The notes under the pieces were generated by a model. The model made no database searches and was not told where the DNA came from. It saw nothing but the letters and a program-made list of their open reading frames with translations. 64,000 nucleotides of DNA from Galbitalea sp. SE-J8 (GTDB taxonomy: Bacteria; Actinomycetota; Actinomycetes; Actinomycetales; Microbacteriaceae): positions 1-64,000 of the forward strand of contig NZ_JAUASV010000009.1 of the NCBI RefSeq assembly GCF_030345695.1, written 5' to 3'. Both the position numbers and the translations under genes were made by a program. Shown piece after piece: positions 34,306-42,951 of the stretch (the stretch's first letter is position 1; each line of letters opens with the position of its first letter).

Positions 34306-35517
34306 TCAGGCGAACCTTGGAGTGGTGATGCCCCGGCCCGCGGCGGCGTCCCACGCGTAGACGGGCTCGCCGGCGATCCACACCCGCTCCGCTCGTGCCG
34401 TCACGTCGAGCGGGTCGCCCGACCACAGCACGAGGTCGGCGTCCTTGCCCGGCTCGAGCGACCCGACGCGGCCGGCGAGCCCGAGGATCGACGCCGGGTT
34501 GATCGTGAGCGCCTCGATCGCCGTGACCGGGTCGAGGCCCTCCTTCACGGCGAGCGACGCCTGGTGCACGAGGAAGTTGATCGGCACGACCGGGTGGTCC
34601 GTCGTGATCGCGACCGTCACGCCCGCGCGCGCGATCAGCGCGAGGTTGCCGATCGCCCGGTCGCGCAGCTCGAGCTTCGAGCGCGTCGTGAACATCGGCC
34701 CGAAGATCACCGGGATGCCCTTCTCGGCGAGCACGTCGGCGATCTTGTGGCCCTCCGTGCCGTGGTTGACGACGAGGCGGTAGCCGTACTCCTCCGCCAG
34801 GCGGATGGCCGTGGCGATGTCGTCGTGCCGGTGGCAGTGCTGGTCCCAGATCAGGTCGCCGTCGAGCACGGCGGCGAGAGTCTCCTTGCCCAGGTCGCGC
34901 TGGAACGGCTCGCCGTCGATCGCCGCCTTGGCGCGCTTCGCGGCGTAGAACCGGGCGTCCTCGAAGGCCTGGCGGATGACGACGGCCGTGCCCATGCGCG
35001 TCGCCGGAGTCTTGCCCTTGCCCGCCCACACGCGCTTCGGGTTCTCGCCGAGGGCGCTCTTCACGCTCACGTCGGCGCGCAGCAGCTGCTCGTCGATCGT
35101 GCGGCCGCCCCAGGTCTTGATCGCGACCGTGCGCCCGCCGATCGGGTTGCCGCTGCCGGGCTTGACGACGACGCTCGTGACGCCGCCGGACAGCGCGTCG
35201 CGGAAGCCCTCGTCCTCGATGTCGATCGCGTCGATCGCGCGGGCCGGCGACATGTCCGGGTCGGTCATCTCGTTGGTGTCGTCGCCCATCGCGCCGTTCG
35301 ACTCCTCGTGGATGCCGACGTGCCCGTGCGCCTCGATGAAGCCGGGCAGCAGCCAGCGCCCGCCGGCGTCGACGACCTCCGCGTCATCCGGCACCCGGAT
35401 GCCGGCGGCGGCGCCGAGCTGCGCGATGCGACCGTCCACGGCGACGAGCGTGCCGCCCTCGATCGGGTCTCCGACGACGGGGACGATGCGGGCGTTCGTG
35501 ATCGCGAGGGTAGTCAT
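34306..35517 (-). CDS. Amidohydrolase-superfamily protein
   Basis: A 403-residue metal-dependent hydrolase resembling imidazolonepropionase-like and other unassigned amidohydrolases. The metal motifs are EAHGHVGIHE (HxH), a possible His pair in WDQHCHRHDD, VVNHGTEGHK and the Asp in AITTDHP. The final LEPGKDADLVLWSGDPLD is the usual composite beta-sandwich end. Its ATG overlaps the stop of the YidC-like gene as ATGA, an odd pairing that suggests a shared transcript rather than shared function. Substrate unknown. Confidence 0.85.
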   Translation of the reverse strand: MTTLAITNARIVPVVGDPIEGGTLVAVDGRIAQLGAAAGIRVPDDAEVVDAGGRWLLPGFIEAHGHVGIHEESNGAMGDDTNEMTDPDMSPARAIDAIDIEDEGFRDALSGGVTSVVVKPGSGNPIGGRTVAIKTWGGRTIDEQLLRADVSVKSALGENPKRVWAGKGKTPATRMGTAVVIRQAFEDARFYAAKRAKAAIDGEPFQRDLGKETLAAVLDGDLIWDQHCHRHDDIATAIRLAEEYGYRLVVNHGTEGHKIADVLAEKGIPVIFGPMFTTRSKLELRDRAIGNLALIARAGVTVAITTDHPVVPINFLVHQASLAVKEGLDPVTAIEALTINPASILGLAGRVGSLEPGKDADLVLWSGDPLDVTARAERVWIAGEPVYAWDAAAGRGITTPRFA

Positions 35518-36221
35518 ACCGCCACGCTACGCGTCAGTGCGCGGCGCACGATCGTGCGCTCGACAAGGCCCCACACGCTCGAGACCGCGAGGTAGATCGC
35601 GGCCGCGAACGGCACGACGAGCGCGATCGCGGCGGTCGCGAGCGGCATCCAGCCGAGGACCCGGGCGATGCCGGTGGGCGGTGTCGCGGCGAGCCGCACC
35701 GCCTGACGGCGGTTCAGGATGCCGACCACGACGAGCACGACGACGATCGCCGCGTAGACGGCGATGCCGATCGGCGAGGCGACCGCAGCGGACGCCGTGG
35801 TGCCGAGCGGCACGCCCACGACCGTCGCGGCGAGGAGCGCGTTCGCGCCGCCCGCGATCTGGGCGTGCGTGAAGACGCCGTAGACGAGCGACACGACGGG
35901 AAGCTGCGCGAGCGCGGGCAGCACGCCGGCGAAGGGCGACACCCCCTCGCGCGCGTAGAGCCCGCGCATCTCGGTCGCGAGGCGCTCGGGCTTCTTCGCC
36001 CAGCGCTTCTGCACGGCCGCGAGCTGCGGCGCGATGCGTCTCCGGGCGATGTCGGCGCGCACCTGGCTCACCCCGACCGGGATGAGCGCGGCTCGCAGCA
36101 CGAGGGTGATGAGCACGATCGCCCCCGCGGCGGCGGATGCGCCGAGCAGCGGGGCGAGCAGGGCGGAGAGCGCCTCGACGGCGCGGTAGGCGGCGGCGAA
36201 TGCCGCATCGATGGGGTTCAC
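35514..36221 (-). CDS. YidC/Oxa1-family membrane insertase paralogue
   Basis: A 235-residue membrane protein with about five helices and the YidC core: VLITLVLRAALIPVGVSQVRADIARRRIAPQLAAVQKRW, with the conserved Arg in the hydrophilic groove, then LYAREGVSPFAGVLPALAQLPVVSLVYGVF. It is shorter than the rpmH-rnpA-linked YidC and is probably a second copy, as seen in several Microbacteriaceae. The neighbour is a small DUF6412-type membrane protein, a pairing that recurs in the group. Confidence 0.87.
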   Translation of the reverse strand: MNPIDAAFAAAYRAVEALSALLAPLLGASAAAGAIVLITLVLRAALIPVGVSQVRADIARRRIAPQLAAVQKRWAKKPERLATEMRGLYAREGVSPFAGVLPALAQLPVVSLVYGVFTHAQIAGGANALLAATVVGVPLGTTASAAVASPIGIAVYAAIVVVLVVVGILNRRQAVRLAATPPTGIARVLGWMPLATAAIALVVPFAAAIYLAVSSVWGLVERTIVRRALTRSVAV

Positions 36222-36314
36222 GGGAGTCCTTCGGTGGGAGCGGGTGGCGGGCTGATGGCCGCATCCGTTCTCCGATCCGGAGGACGACGACGTCGTGACC
36301 GGGGGGTCGGGACG

Positions 36315-36590
36315 TCAGGCGGCCGGGCGCCGCCGTCCGGGCGCGCGGGAGCGCGTGCGTCCCGCCGTGTCGGGGTGCGCCGGCTCGACCTGCCAGGCGA
36401 CGGACTCCGCGTGCGCCCGCGATCGCGCGCCGACCGTCACCGCACGCGCGCTCGGCGTCGCCAGGACCGCACGGATGCCGAGGCCCGCCACCGCGAGGAG
36501 CGCGACGGATGCCGCGACGGCGGCCGGGTCGGGCGCGGTCTGGGCGAGGACGAGCGCGATGACGCTCAGCGCGAGCAGCATCCGTCCCAT
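36315..36590 (-). CDS. Small DUF6412-like membrane protein
   Basis: A 91-residue protein with two hydrophobic segments (LLALSVIALVLAQTA and AAVAASVALLAVAGLGIRAVLA) and a basic, Pro/Arg-rich C-terminal tail (RTRSRAPGRRRPAA). It stands directly upstream of the YidC paralogue and resembles DUF6412 proteins found there in relatives. ATG 36588-36590 is used; ATG 36579-36581 is an alternative. Function unknown. Confidence 0.7.
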   Translation of the reverse strand: MGRMLLALSVIALVLAQTAPDPAAVAASVALLAVAGLGIRAVLATPSARAVTVGARSRAHAESVAWQVEPAHPDTAGRTRSRAPGRRRPAA

Positions 36591-36600
36591 GCCTCTCACT

Positions 36601-36648
36601 CTAGATCGCGTTCGCGCTAGATCGCGCTCGCGCTAGATCGCGTTCGCG
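36601..36648. repeat. Three tandem 16-bp repeats
   Basis: CTAGATCGCGTTCGCG occurs at 36601-36616, with one change at 36617-36632, and again at 36633-36648. CTAG and GATC are otherwise rare in this DNA. The third copy runs directly into the hairpin repeat at 36647. It lies just upstream of the DUF6412-like gene. Confidence 0.85.
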
Positions 36649-36710
36649 CTGAGGGGACGCATCCCGTCGTTATGGGGCGTGCCAGAACAGCAGGATGCGT
36701 CCCCTCAGCG
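36647..36710. repeat. GCTGAGGGGACGCATCC hairpin, copy 2
   Basis: Perfect 18-bp arms, 36647-36664 and 36693-36710, around a 28-base loop. The outer 18 bp are identical to copy 1 while the inner part differs, so the outer end is the conserved part of the family. It lies between two minus-strand genes, 10 bases from the stop of the LLM-type gene. Confidence 0.9.
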
Positions 36711-36719
36711 ACTGCCGAT

Positions 36720-37508
36720 TCAGCGCGCGATGCTGTCGCGCCAGGCGATCCACTTCTCGATCGAGGCGACGTCGTACTCGGGGCCCGAGATGCCCACCGT
36801 GAACAGGGTCACGCCGCGCTCGAGCAGCTCGTCGACGCGGTCGAACTTGTCGGCGCGCTGCTCGTTCGAGATCTCGATCTCGCCGACGTCGCGGCCGATC
36901 TCGGCGGCGTGCGCGGCGAGGATGCCGAGCTTGCGATCGAGGGTCTCGGGGTCGCTGAACGAGTGCCAGATGTCGGCGTGCCTGGCGACGATGCGCAGCG
37001 TCTTCTGCTCCCCGCCGCCGCCGATGAGCACGGGGATCTTCCGCGTCGGCGGCGGGTTGAGCCTCGCCCAGCGCTCCTCGATCACGGGCAGCGCGTCGCG
37101 CAGGGCGTTGAGCCGGCCGCCGACCGTGCCGAACTCGTAGCCGTACTCGTCGTAGTCGCGCTCGAACCAGCCCGAGCCGGTGCCGAAGATGAACCGGCCG
37201 GTGCCGCCCTTCGCGCTGATGTGGTCGATCGTGCGCGCCATGTCGGCCTGCAGGTCGGCGTTGCGGTACGAGTTGCAGTTGACGAGCGCGCCGAACTCGA
37301 CGCGGCTGGTCTGCTCGGCGATCGCCGCGAGCATCGTCCACGCCTCGAAGTGCGGGCCGTCCGCGGGGCCGCTCAGCGGGAAGAAGTGGTCCCAGTTGAA
37401 GATCACGTCGACGCCGAGGTCTTCGAGGCGTCGCACGGTGTCGCGGATGTGCTCGTAGGTCGCGTGCTGCGGCTGCACCTGCACGCCGATGCGGATCGGT
37501 CTGCTCAC
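36720..37508 (-). CDS. LLM-class F420-dependent oxidoreductase
   Basis: A 262-residue TIM-barrel protein of the luciferase-like family: RIGVQVQPQHATYEHIRDTVRRLEDLGVD, IFNWDHFFP, RFIFGTGSGWFERDYDEYGYEFG and PVLIGGGGEQKTLRIVARHAD. These features fit the F420-dependent branch (often annotated TIGR03560-like). F420 is made by many Actinobacteria. The substrate is unknown. It is divergent from the FAD-dependent oxidoreductase gene with a 70-base gap. Confidence 0.87.
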   Translation of the reverse strand: MSRPIRIGVQVQPQHATYEHIRDTVRRLEDLGVDVIFNWDHFFPLSGPADGPHFEAWTMLAAIAEQTSRVEFGALVNCNSYRNADLQADMARTIDHISAKGGTGRFIFGTGSGWFERDYDEYGYEFGTVGGRLNALRDALPVIEERWARLNPPPTRKIPVLIGGGGEQKTLRIVARHADIWHSFSDPETLDRKLGILAAHAAEIGRDVGEIEISNEQRADKFDRVDELLERGVTLFTVGISGPEYDVASIEKWIAWRDSIAR

Positions 37509-37578
37509 CCGTTCAGCCTAGGCGCGGAGCGACATCGCCCCGCGCGCGCTCGTAGTCTGGCGAGGAGGAGGGGAACGG

Positions 37579-38679
37579 ATGTCGCCGACGGTGATCGTGA
37601 TCGGAGCCGGGGTCGCGGGTGCGAGCACCGCGTTCGCCCTCGCCCGGCGGGGCGTGCCGGTCACGATCGTGGATGCGGCGCTGCCCGGCCGCGCGACCGC
37701 GGCGGGCGCCGGCATCATCCAGCCCTGGACCTCGTCCGCCGGCGGGGAGTTCTATCGGCTGTACGCGGGCGGGGCGGCGTACTACGGCGAGCTCCTCGGC
37801 CGCCTCGCCGAGGTCGGCGTCGACGACATCGGGTACCGGCGTGCCGGCTCGCTCGTCGTCTCCGACTCGGCCGCCGCCCTCGACGAGGTCGAGGCACGCG
37901 CGAGCGCCCGTGCCGCCGACGCGCCCGCGATGGGCGAGCTGATCCGCGCCGGGGCCGGGCGCGCCCGCGAGCTGTTCCCGCCGCTCGCGCCGCACCTGGC
38001 GGCGCTGCTCGTCTCCGGGGGCGCGCGCGTCGACGGCCGGGCGCTCGCGGCCGGTCTGCTCGCCGGCGCGCTGCGTCGAGGGGCGGAGGTGCTCGCGGCG
38101 ACGGCCCGGATCGTCTCCGGGCCGGGGCCGTGGCGGATCGAGACGGATGCCGGCCCTCTCAGCGCGGACGTCGTGGTCGTCGCCGCCGGCGCCTGGACGA
38201 ACGGCGTGCTCGGGCCGCTCGGCCGACGTGTCGGCGTCGAGCCGCAGCGTGGCCAGATCACCCACCTGCGCGTGACCGCGGACACGCGGCAGTGGCCCAC
38301 CGTGCTGCCCCTGGGCGGGCACTACCTGCTCGCGTTCGACGACTCACGGGTCGTGGTCGGGGCGACGCGCGAGTCGGGCGCGGGCTTCGACGTGCGCGTC
38401 ACCGCGGCCGGGCAGCGCGAGGTGCTCGAGAACGCGCTCCGCGTGGCCCCTGGCCTGGCCGATGCGACGATCATCGAGACGCGCGTGGGGCTGCGCCCGT
38501 ACCCGGATGCTGAGCTGCCGACCGTCGGCGAGCTGAGCGGGCTGGGAGGGCTCTACGTCAACGCCGGATTCGGTGCGGCCGGGCTCACGATGGGCCCGTC
38601 CGTCGGCGAGCGGCTCGCGGCCGAGATCGTCGGCGAGCGCGCTCCGGGCGCGGCGCTCGCGAACGTGCCCGGGCGCTGA
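37579..38679 (+). CDS. FAD-dependent amino-acid oxidase/dehydrogenase (DAO family)
   Basis: A 366-residue flavoprotein with an N-terminal dinucleotide-binding motif (VIVIGAGVAGASTAFALARRGVPVTIVD) and C-terminal FAD contacts (LRPYPDAELPTVGEL, GLYVNAGFGAAGLTMGP). The family oxidises D-amino acids, glycine, sarcosine or similar amines; this member resembles DadA-like enzymes. GGAGGGG seven bases before ATG 37579 supports the start. No pathway neighbours reveal the substrate. Confidence 0.9.
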   Translation: MSPTVIVIGAGVAGASTAFALARRGVPVTIVDAALPGRATAAGAGIIQPWTSSAGGEFYRLYAGGAAYYGELLGRLAEVGVDDIGYRRAGSLVVSDSAAALDEVEARASARAADAPAMGELIRAGAGRARELFPPLAPHLAALLVSGGARVDGRALAAGLLAGALRRGAEVLAATARIVSGPGPWRIETDAGPLSADVVVVAAGAWTNGVLGPLGRRVGVEPQRGQITHLRVTADTRQWPTVLPLGGHYLLAFDDSRVVVGATRESGAGFDVRVTAAGQREVLENALRVAPGLADATIIETRVGLRPYPDAELPTVGELSGLGGLYVNAGFGAAGLTMGPSVGERLAAEIVGERAPGAALANVPGR

Positions 38680-38703
38680 GCGCACGGGCCGGCGCGGCGC
38701 CGT

Positions 38704-38806
38704 CGGCCGAGGAGCGGCGAAGGAGCGTCTCGAAGCCCAGCACCCGCAGCGCCGGGCGTTGCGGGACCACCGCGACTCGAGACGGCGCCGGCGCGCCTCC
38801 TCAGCC
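38704..38806. repeat. Degenerate GAGGAGCG/GTCTCGA hairpin repeat
   Basis: GCCGAGGAGCG...CGTCTCGAAGCCC (38704-38740) and CGACTCGAGACGG...CGCGCCTCCTCAGCC (38772-38806) are diverged versions of the two arms that form the cluster at 54041-54407. The element lies between the convergent oxidase and ffh genes and is the only sequence seen in this 180-bp gap. Confidence 0.65.
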
Positions 38807-38859
38807 CGCACGAGCGACGGCGCTGGCGCGCCCGGCCGGCGAGTGCGACGACGGACGCG

Positions 38860-40443
38860 TCAGCCGCGGCCGAGGAACTTCTGCAGCGACGCGAGCTCCT
38901 CGGGCGACGGACCGCCCGCGGCGCCCGCGCCCGCCTGCTTGCCCAGGCCGAATCCCGATCCGGATGCCGCACTCGCGCCCGCCGGCTTCACGCCCGCGGC
39001 GAGCGCCGCGTTCTCCGCCGCGCGCTTCGCGGGATTGCCCGAGCGCGAGCCCTTCTTCTTCGACGACGACCCGCGCGAGCCCTTGCCGGCGTACGACGCG
39101 CCGGGCACCGGACCCATGCCGGGCACCTGCGGCACGCCGCCCTTCGCGACGGTCTTCATCATCTTCGCGGCCTGCTCGAAGCGGTTCACGAGCGCGTTCA
39201 CCTCGGTCACCGTCGTGCCCGAGCCGCGCGCGATGCGCAGGCGACGTGACCCGTTCAGCAGCTTCGGCATCCGTCGCTCCGCCGGTGTCATCGACCGGAT
39301 GATCGCCTCCGTGCGGGTGATCTCGCCCTCGTCGAAGTTGTCGAGCTGCTCGCGCATGCCCTTCGCGCCGGGGAGCATCCCGAGCATGTTCTTGATCGAG
39401 CCCATGTTCTTGAGCTGCTGCATCTGCTCGAGGAAGTCCTCGAGCGTGAACGTGGAGGTCGCGAGCTTCTCGGCGACCTTCGCGGCCTCGGCCTCGTCGA
39501 AGTTCGCCTGCGCCTGCTCGATGAGCGTGAGGATGTCACCCAGGTCGAGGATGCGGCTCGCCATGCGGTCGGGGTGGAACGGCTCGAAGTCGTCGAGTCC
39601 CTCGCCGGTGCCCGCGAACATGATCGGCCGGCCGGTGATCGACGCGACCGAGAGCGCGGCCCCGCCCTTCGAGTCGCCGTCGAGCTTCGTGAGCACGACG
39701 CCCGTGAAGTCGACGCCCTTCTGGAACGCCTGCGCGGTCGCCACGGCATCCTGACCGATCATCGCGTCGATGACGAACAGCACCTCGTCGGGATCGACCG
39801 CTCTGCGGATGTCGGCGGCCTGCTTCATGAGCTCGGCGTCGACGCCGAGACGGCCCGCCGTGTCGACGATGACGACGTCGTGCTGGCGGCGCTCGGCCTC
39901 CCTCACGCCGTCCTTCGCGACCTTCACGGGGTTGCCGACGCCGTTGCCCGGCTCGGGCGCGTAGACCGCGACCCCGGCCTGCTCGCCGACGACCTGCAGC
40001 TGCGTCACCGCGTTCGGGCGCTGCAGGTCGGACGCGACGAGCAGCGGGGTGTGGCCGTCCTTCCTGAGCCACGTCGCGAGCTTGCCCGCGAGCGTCGTCT
40101 TGCCGGCGCCCTGCAGGCCCGCGAGCATGATGACCGTCGGCGGCTTCTTGGCGAACTCGAGGCGTCGCTGCTCGCCGCCGAGGATGCGCACGAGCTCGTC
40201 GTTGACGATCTGCACCACCTGCTGCGCGGGGTTGAGCGCCTTGTTCACCTCGTCGCCGAGGGCGCGCTCGCGCACGCGCGCCGTGAAGTCCTTGACGACG
40301 TCGAGCGCGACATCCGCCTCGAGCAGCGCGCGACGGATCTCGCGCACCGTGCCGTCGACATCCGCCGGGCTCAGCCGGCCCTTGCCCCGGAGTCGGGTGA
40401 AGGTCTCGGCGAGACGGTCGGTCAGGTTTCCGAAGGTTGCCAT
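38860..40443 (-). CDS. ffh: Signal recognition particle protein Ffh
   Basis: Ffh binds signal sequences and 4.5S RNA and delivers ribosomes to FtsY. The 527-residue protein has the N domain, the G domain (GLQGAGKTTLAGKLA, DTAGRLGVD, TKLDGDSKGGAAL) and the Met-rich M domain (EQMQQLKNMGSIKNMLGMLPGAKGM, RRLRIARGSGTTVTEVNALVNRFEQAAKMM). A Gly/Ser/Lys-rich C-terminal extension of about 70 residues is longer than in E. coli but usual in Actinobacteria. ftsY is 1.5 kb away on the same strand. Confidence 0.97.
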   Translation of the reverse strand: MATFGNLTDRLAETFTRLRGKGRLSPADVDGTVREIRRALLEADVALDVVKDFTARVRERALGDEVNKALNPAQQVVQIVNDELVRILGGEQRRLEFAKKPPTVIMLAGLQGAGKTTLAGKLATWLRKDGHTPLLVASDLQRPNAVTQLQVVGEQAGVAVYAPEPGNGVGNPVKVAKDGVREAERRQHDVVIVDTAGRLGVDAELMKQAADIRRAVDPDEVLFVIDAMIGQDAVATAQAFQKGVDFTGVVLTKLDGDSKGGAALSVASITGRPIMFAGTGEGLDDFEPFHPDRMASRILDLGDILTLIEQAQANFDEAEAAKVAEKLATSTFTLEDFLEQMQQLKNMGSIKNMLGMLPGAKGMREQLDNFDEGEITRTEAIIRSMTPAERRMPKLLNGSRRLRIARGSGTTVTEVNALVNRFEQAAKMMKTVAKGGVPQVPGMGPVPGASYAGKGSRGSSSKKKGSRSGNPAKRAAENAALAAGVKPAGASAASGSGFGLGKQAGAGAAGGPSPEELASLQKFLGRG

Positions 40444-40495
40444 GATCGAAGAAGTCTAAACGGCGCTCACGGGCGCGAACGCGGAGGGAGAGCGG

Positions 40496-41455
40496 ATGCG
40501 GCAGGTGGAGCTCGGGCGCACGGGGGTGCGCGTCACGGAGTTCATGTTCGGCGCCGGGACCATCGGGGGTGTGGGCTCCCCCGCGGCGACGCGCGGCCGC
40601 GGCCTCTCGGAGGTCGAGGGCATGGTGCGCCTGGACGAGGCGTTCGACCGCGGCATCCGTGTCGTGGACACCGCGAACTCCTACGCCGGGGGTGTGAGCG
40701 AGGAGGTCGTCGGGCGCTGGCTCGAGCGGCACGACGACGTGCTCATCGAGACGAAGGTCGGCAACCTGGCCGAGGAGGGGCAGACCGCGGTCGACCTCAG
40801 CCGCGCGGCGATCGAGCGGGGCGCGAGGCGCAGCCGCGAGCGGCTCGGCCGGTTCGAGCTCTACCTCGTGCACGCGCTCGACGACTCGACCCCCGACGAG
40901 GAGTGGATCGACGCGATGACCGAGCAGGTCGAGCACGGTCCGGTGCACGCCTGGGGCGTCTCGAACGTCGGCGCCGCGGAGCTCGAGCGGATCCTCGCGG
41001 CATCCGCCCGGCTCGGCGTGCGCGGACCGGGCTGGGTGCAGAACGGCTTCAACCTGCTGCAGCGCGACGACGACGTGCAGGCGCTGTGCGCGAGCGAGCT
41101 GCTCGGCTACACGGGGTACTCGCCGCTCGCCGGCGGTCTGCTCTCCGATCGATATCTCGACGGCCGCGAGCCCGAGCCCGGGTCGCGGCTCGACGTGGCC
41201 GCGGGCGCGCACCCGTCGCGCACGCCCGACCTGCTCGGGCGCGTCGCGCGACTCGACGCGCTGGCCCGCGAGCTCGGCACCTCCGCGGCCGCGCTCGCGC
41301 TGTGGTGGCTGCGGTGGCATCCGCTCGTGACCGCGACGCTCGTCGCCCCGCGCCGCACCGCGCACTGGGCCGACGTGGACGCGGCGCTCTCCCGCGACGA
41401 CGATCCCGCGCTGCGGCGGTCGATCGACGACATCTTCGACTCCGCCGCCCGCTAA
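40496..41455 (+). CDS. Aldo/keto reductase
   Basis: A 319-residue NADPH-dependent reductase. Catalytic residues are visible: Asp in VVDTANSYAGG with the Tyr, Lys in IETKVGN and His in LYLVHALDD. The C-terminal cofactor region is less typical (SPLAGGLLSDRYLDGRE; TLVAPRRTAHWADVDAAL). It belongs to the potassium-channel-beta/L-glyceraldehyde-reductase-like branch; substrate unknown. GGAGGG upstream of ATG 40496 is a good binding site. The carbonic-anhydrase-like gene follows after 9 bases in the same direction. Confidence 0.9.
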   Translation: MRQVELGRTGVRVTEFMFGAGTIGGVGSPAATRGRGLSEVEGMVRLDEAFDRGIRVVDTANSYAGGVSEEVVGRWLERHDDVLIETKVGNLAEEGQTAVDLSRAAIERGARRSRERLGRFELYLVHALDDSTPDEEWIDAMTEQVEHGPVHAWGVSNVGAAELERILAASARLGVRGPGWVQNGFNLLQRDDDVQALCASELLGYTGYSPLAGGLLSDRYLDGREPEPGSRLDVAAGAHPSRTPDLLGRVARLDALARELGTSAAALALWWLRWHPLVTATLVAPRRTAHWADVDAALSRDDDPALRRSIDDIFDSAAR

Positions 41456-41464
41456 TCTGGGCAG

Positions 41465-41983
41465 ATGCCGCTCATCGTGCCGTTCGGGGGATACACCCCG
41501 CGCATCGATCCGACGGCGTGGGTCGCACCCAACGCGACGCTCATCGGCAACGTCACGATCGAGGCGCACGCGAGCGTGTTCTACGGCGCGGTGGTGCGCG
41601 GGGACCGGGACGCGATCCGCATCGGGCCGGGCACGAACATCCAGGACAACGTCACGATGCACACGGATGCCGGCCTGCAGCTCGAGATCGGAGCCCGCGT
41701 CTCGGTGGGGCACGGCGCCGTGCTGCACGGCTGCTCCATCGGCGACGACTGCCTCATCGGGATGGGCTCGACCGTGCTCAACGGCGGCGTCATCGGCTCG
41801 GGGTCGCTCATCGCCGCCAACGCGCTCGTGCTCGAGTACACCTCGGTGCCGCCCGGGTCGCTCGTGATGGGCGTGCCGGCCAAGGCGCTGCGCACGCTCA
41901 CGCCCGAGGAGCAGGCGAGCCTCGTCGAGAACGCCCGGCAGTACGCGGAGATCGCGCAGCTGCACCGCGCCGCCGCCGGCTGA
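41465..41983 (+). CDS. Gamma carbonic anhydrase-like hexapeptide protein
   Basis: A 172-residue left-handed beta-helix protein with hexapeptide repeats (GNVTIEAHASVFYGAVVRGDRDAIRIGPGTNIQDNVTMH, VGHGAVLHGCSIGDDCLIGMGSTVLNG). The three metal His positions of gamma carbonic anhydrases are present in VTMHTDAG, VGHGAVLHG. Zinc- or iron-dependent CO2 hydration is possible, though many family members have other roles. Probably co-transcribed with the aldo/keto reductase. Confidence 0.92.
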   Translation: MPLIVPFGGYTPRIDPTAWVAPNATLIGNVTIEAHASVFYGAVVRGDRDAIRIGPGTNIQDNVTMHTDAGLQLEIGARVSVGHGAVLHGCSIGDDCLIGMGSTVLNGGVIGSGSLIAANALVLEYTSVPPGSLVMGVPAKALRTLTPEEQASLVENARQYAEIAQLHRAAAG

Positions 41984-41998
41984 GCACTCGCGGGGCGG

Positions 41999-42868
41999 TC
42001 AGCCGACGAGGCCCTGCACGAACACGTGCGGCGTGAAGCCGGTCAGATCGCCGATGCCCTCCCCCTGGCCGATGAGCTTGATCGGGATGCCCGTGCGCTC
42101 CTGCACGGCGAGCACGAACCCGCCCTTCGCGCTGCCGTCGAGCTTCGTGATCACGAGTCCCGTGACGCCGGCGTGCTCGATGAACGCCTCCGCCTGCGCG
42201 ACGCCGTTCTGACCGGTCGTCGCGTCGAGCACGAGCAGCACCTCGGCGATCTCGGTCTGCTTCTCGACCACGCGCTTGATCTTGCCGAGCTCGTCCATCA
42301 GCCCGCCCTTGGTGTGCAGGCGTCCCGCGGTGTCGACGATCGCGATGTCGATGCCGTCGGCGAGCGCCCGCTCGACGGTCTGGAAGGCGACGGATGCCGG
42401 ATCCTGCCGCTCCTGCTGCGGACGCACGATCGCCGCTCCCCCGCGCTGCGCCCAGGTGGCGAGCTGCTCGACGGCCGCCGCGCGGAAGGTGTCGGCCGCG
42501 CCGACGACGACGCTGCGCCCGCGCGTCGTGAGGAAGTGGGCGAACTTGCCGATCGTCGTCGTCTTGCCGACCCCGTTCACGCCCACGACGAGCACGACGG
42601 CGGGGCGCGCCGTGAGCCGCAGCGTGGGGTCGTATTTCGCGAGACGCTCCTCGAGGGTCTCGCGCAGCATCCGCTTCAGGTCCTCGGGGTCCGTGGTGCG
42701 GAACCGCTCGACCTCGGCGCGCAGGTGCTCGACGACCTGCTCGGTGATGTCGGGTCCGAAGTCGGCGCCGATGAGGGCGTCCTCGAGGTCGTCCCACGTC
42801 GTGTCGTCGATGGTCTTCCTGGCGAACATCCCGCCGAGGGCGCGCGACAGGGACCACCGTTCAGCCAT
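41999..42868 (-). CDS. ftsY: Signal recognition particle receptor FtsY
   Basis: FtsY is the membrane-associated SRP receptor GTPase. The 289-residue protein has the NG domains only: VNGVGKTTTIGKFAHFL, GAADTFRAAAVEQL, DTAGRLHTKGGLMDEL, TKLDGSAKGGFVLA and the C-terminal GQGEGIGDLTGFTPHVFVQGLVG. The long acidic N-terminal A domain of E. coli is absent; RWSLSRALGGMF probably forms the amphipathic membrane-binding helix. It follows smc on the same strand. Confidence 0.97.
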   Translation of the reverse strand: MAERWSLSRALGGMFARKTIDDTTWDDLEDALIGADFGPDITEQVVEHLRAEVERFRTTDPEDLKRMLRETLEERLAKYDPTLRLTARPAVVLVVGVNGVGKTTTIGKFAHFLTTRGRSVVVGAADTFRAAAVEQLATWAQRGGAAIVRPQQERQDPASVAFQTVERALADGIDIAIVDTAGRLHTKGGLMDELGKIKRVVEKQTEIAEVLLVLDATTGQNGVAQAEAFIEHAGVTGLVITKLDGSAKGGFVLAVQERTGIPIKLIGQGEGIGDLTGFTPHVFVQGLVG

Positions 42869-42951
42869 GCGCCCAGGCTACCCGGGCGCGTGCCGACGGT
42901 CGACGCGCCCGAGCGCCTCGATCGCCCGGTCCGGCGGATGCGCGGGGCGGC

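Noticed and set aside
34306-36221. Amidohydrolase and YidC paralogue as a functional pair because of their ATGA overlap
   Set aside because: Overlaps are frequent in this compact genome and no biochemical link between the families is known.
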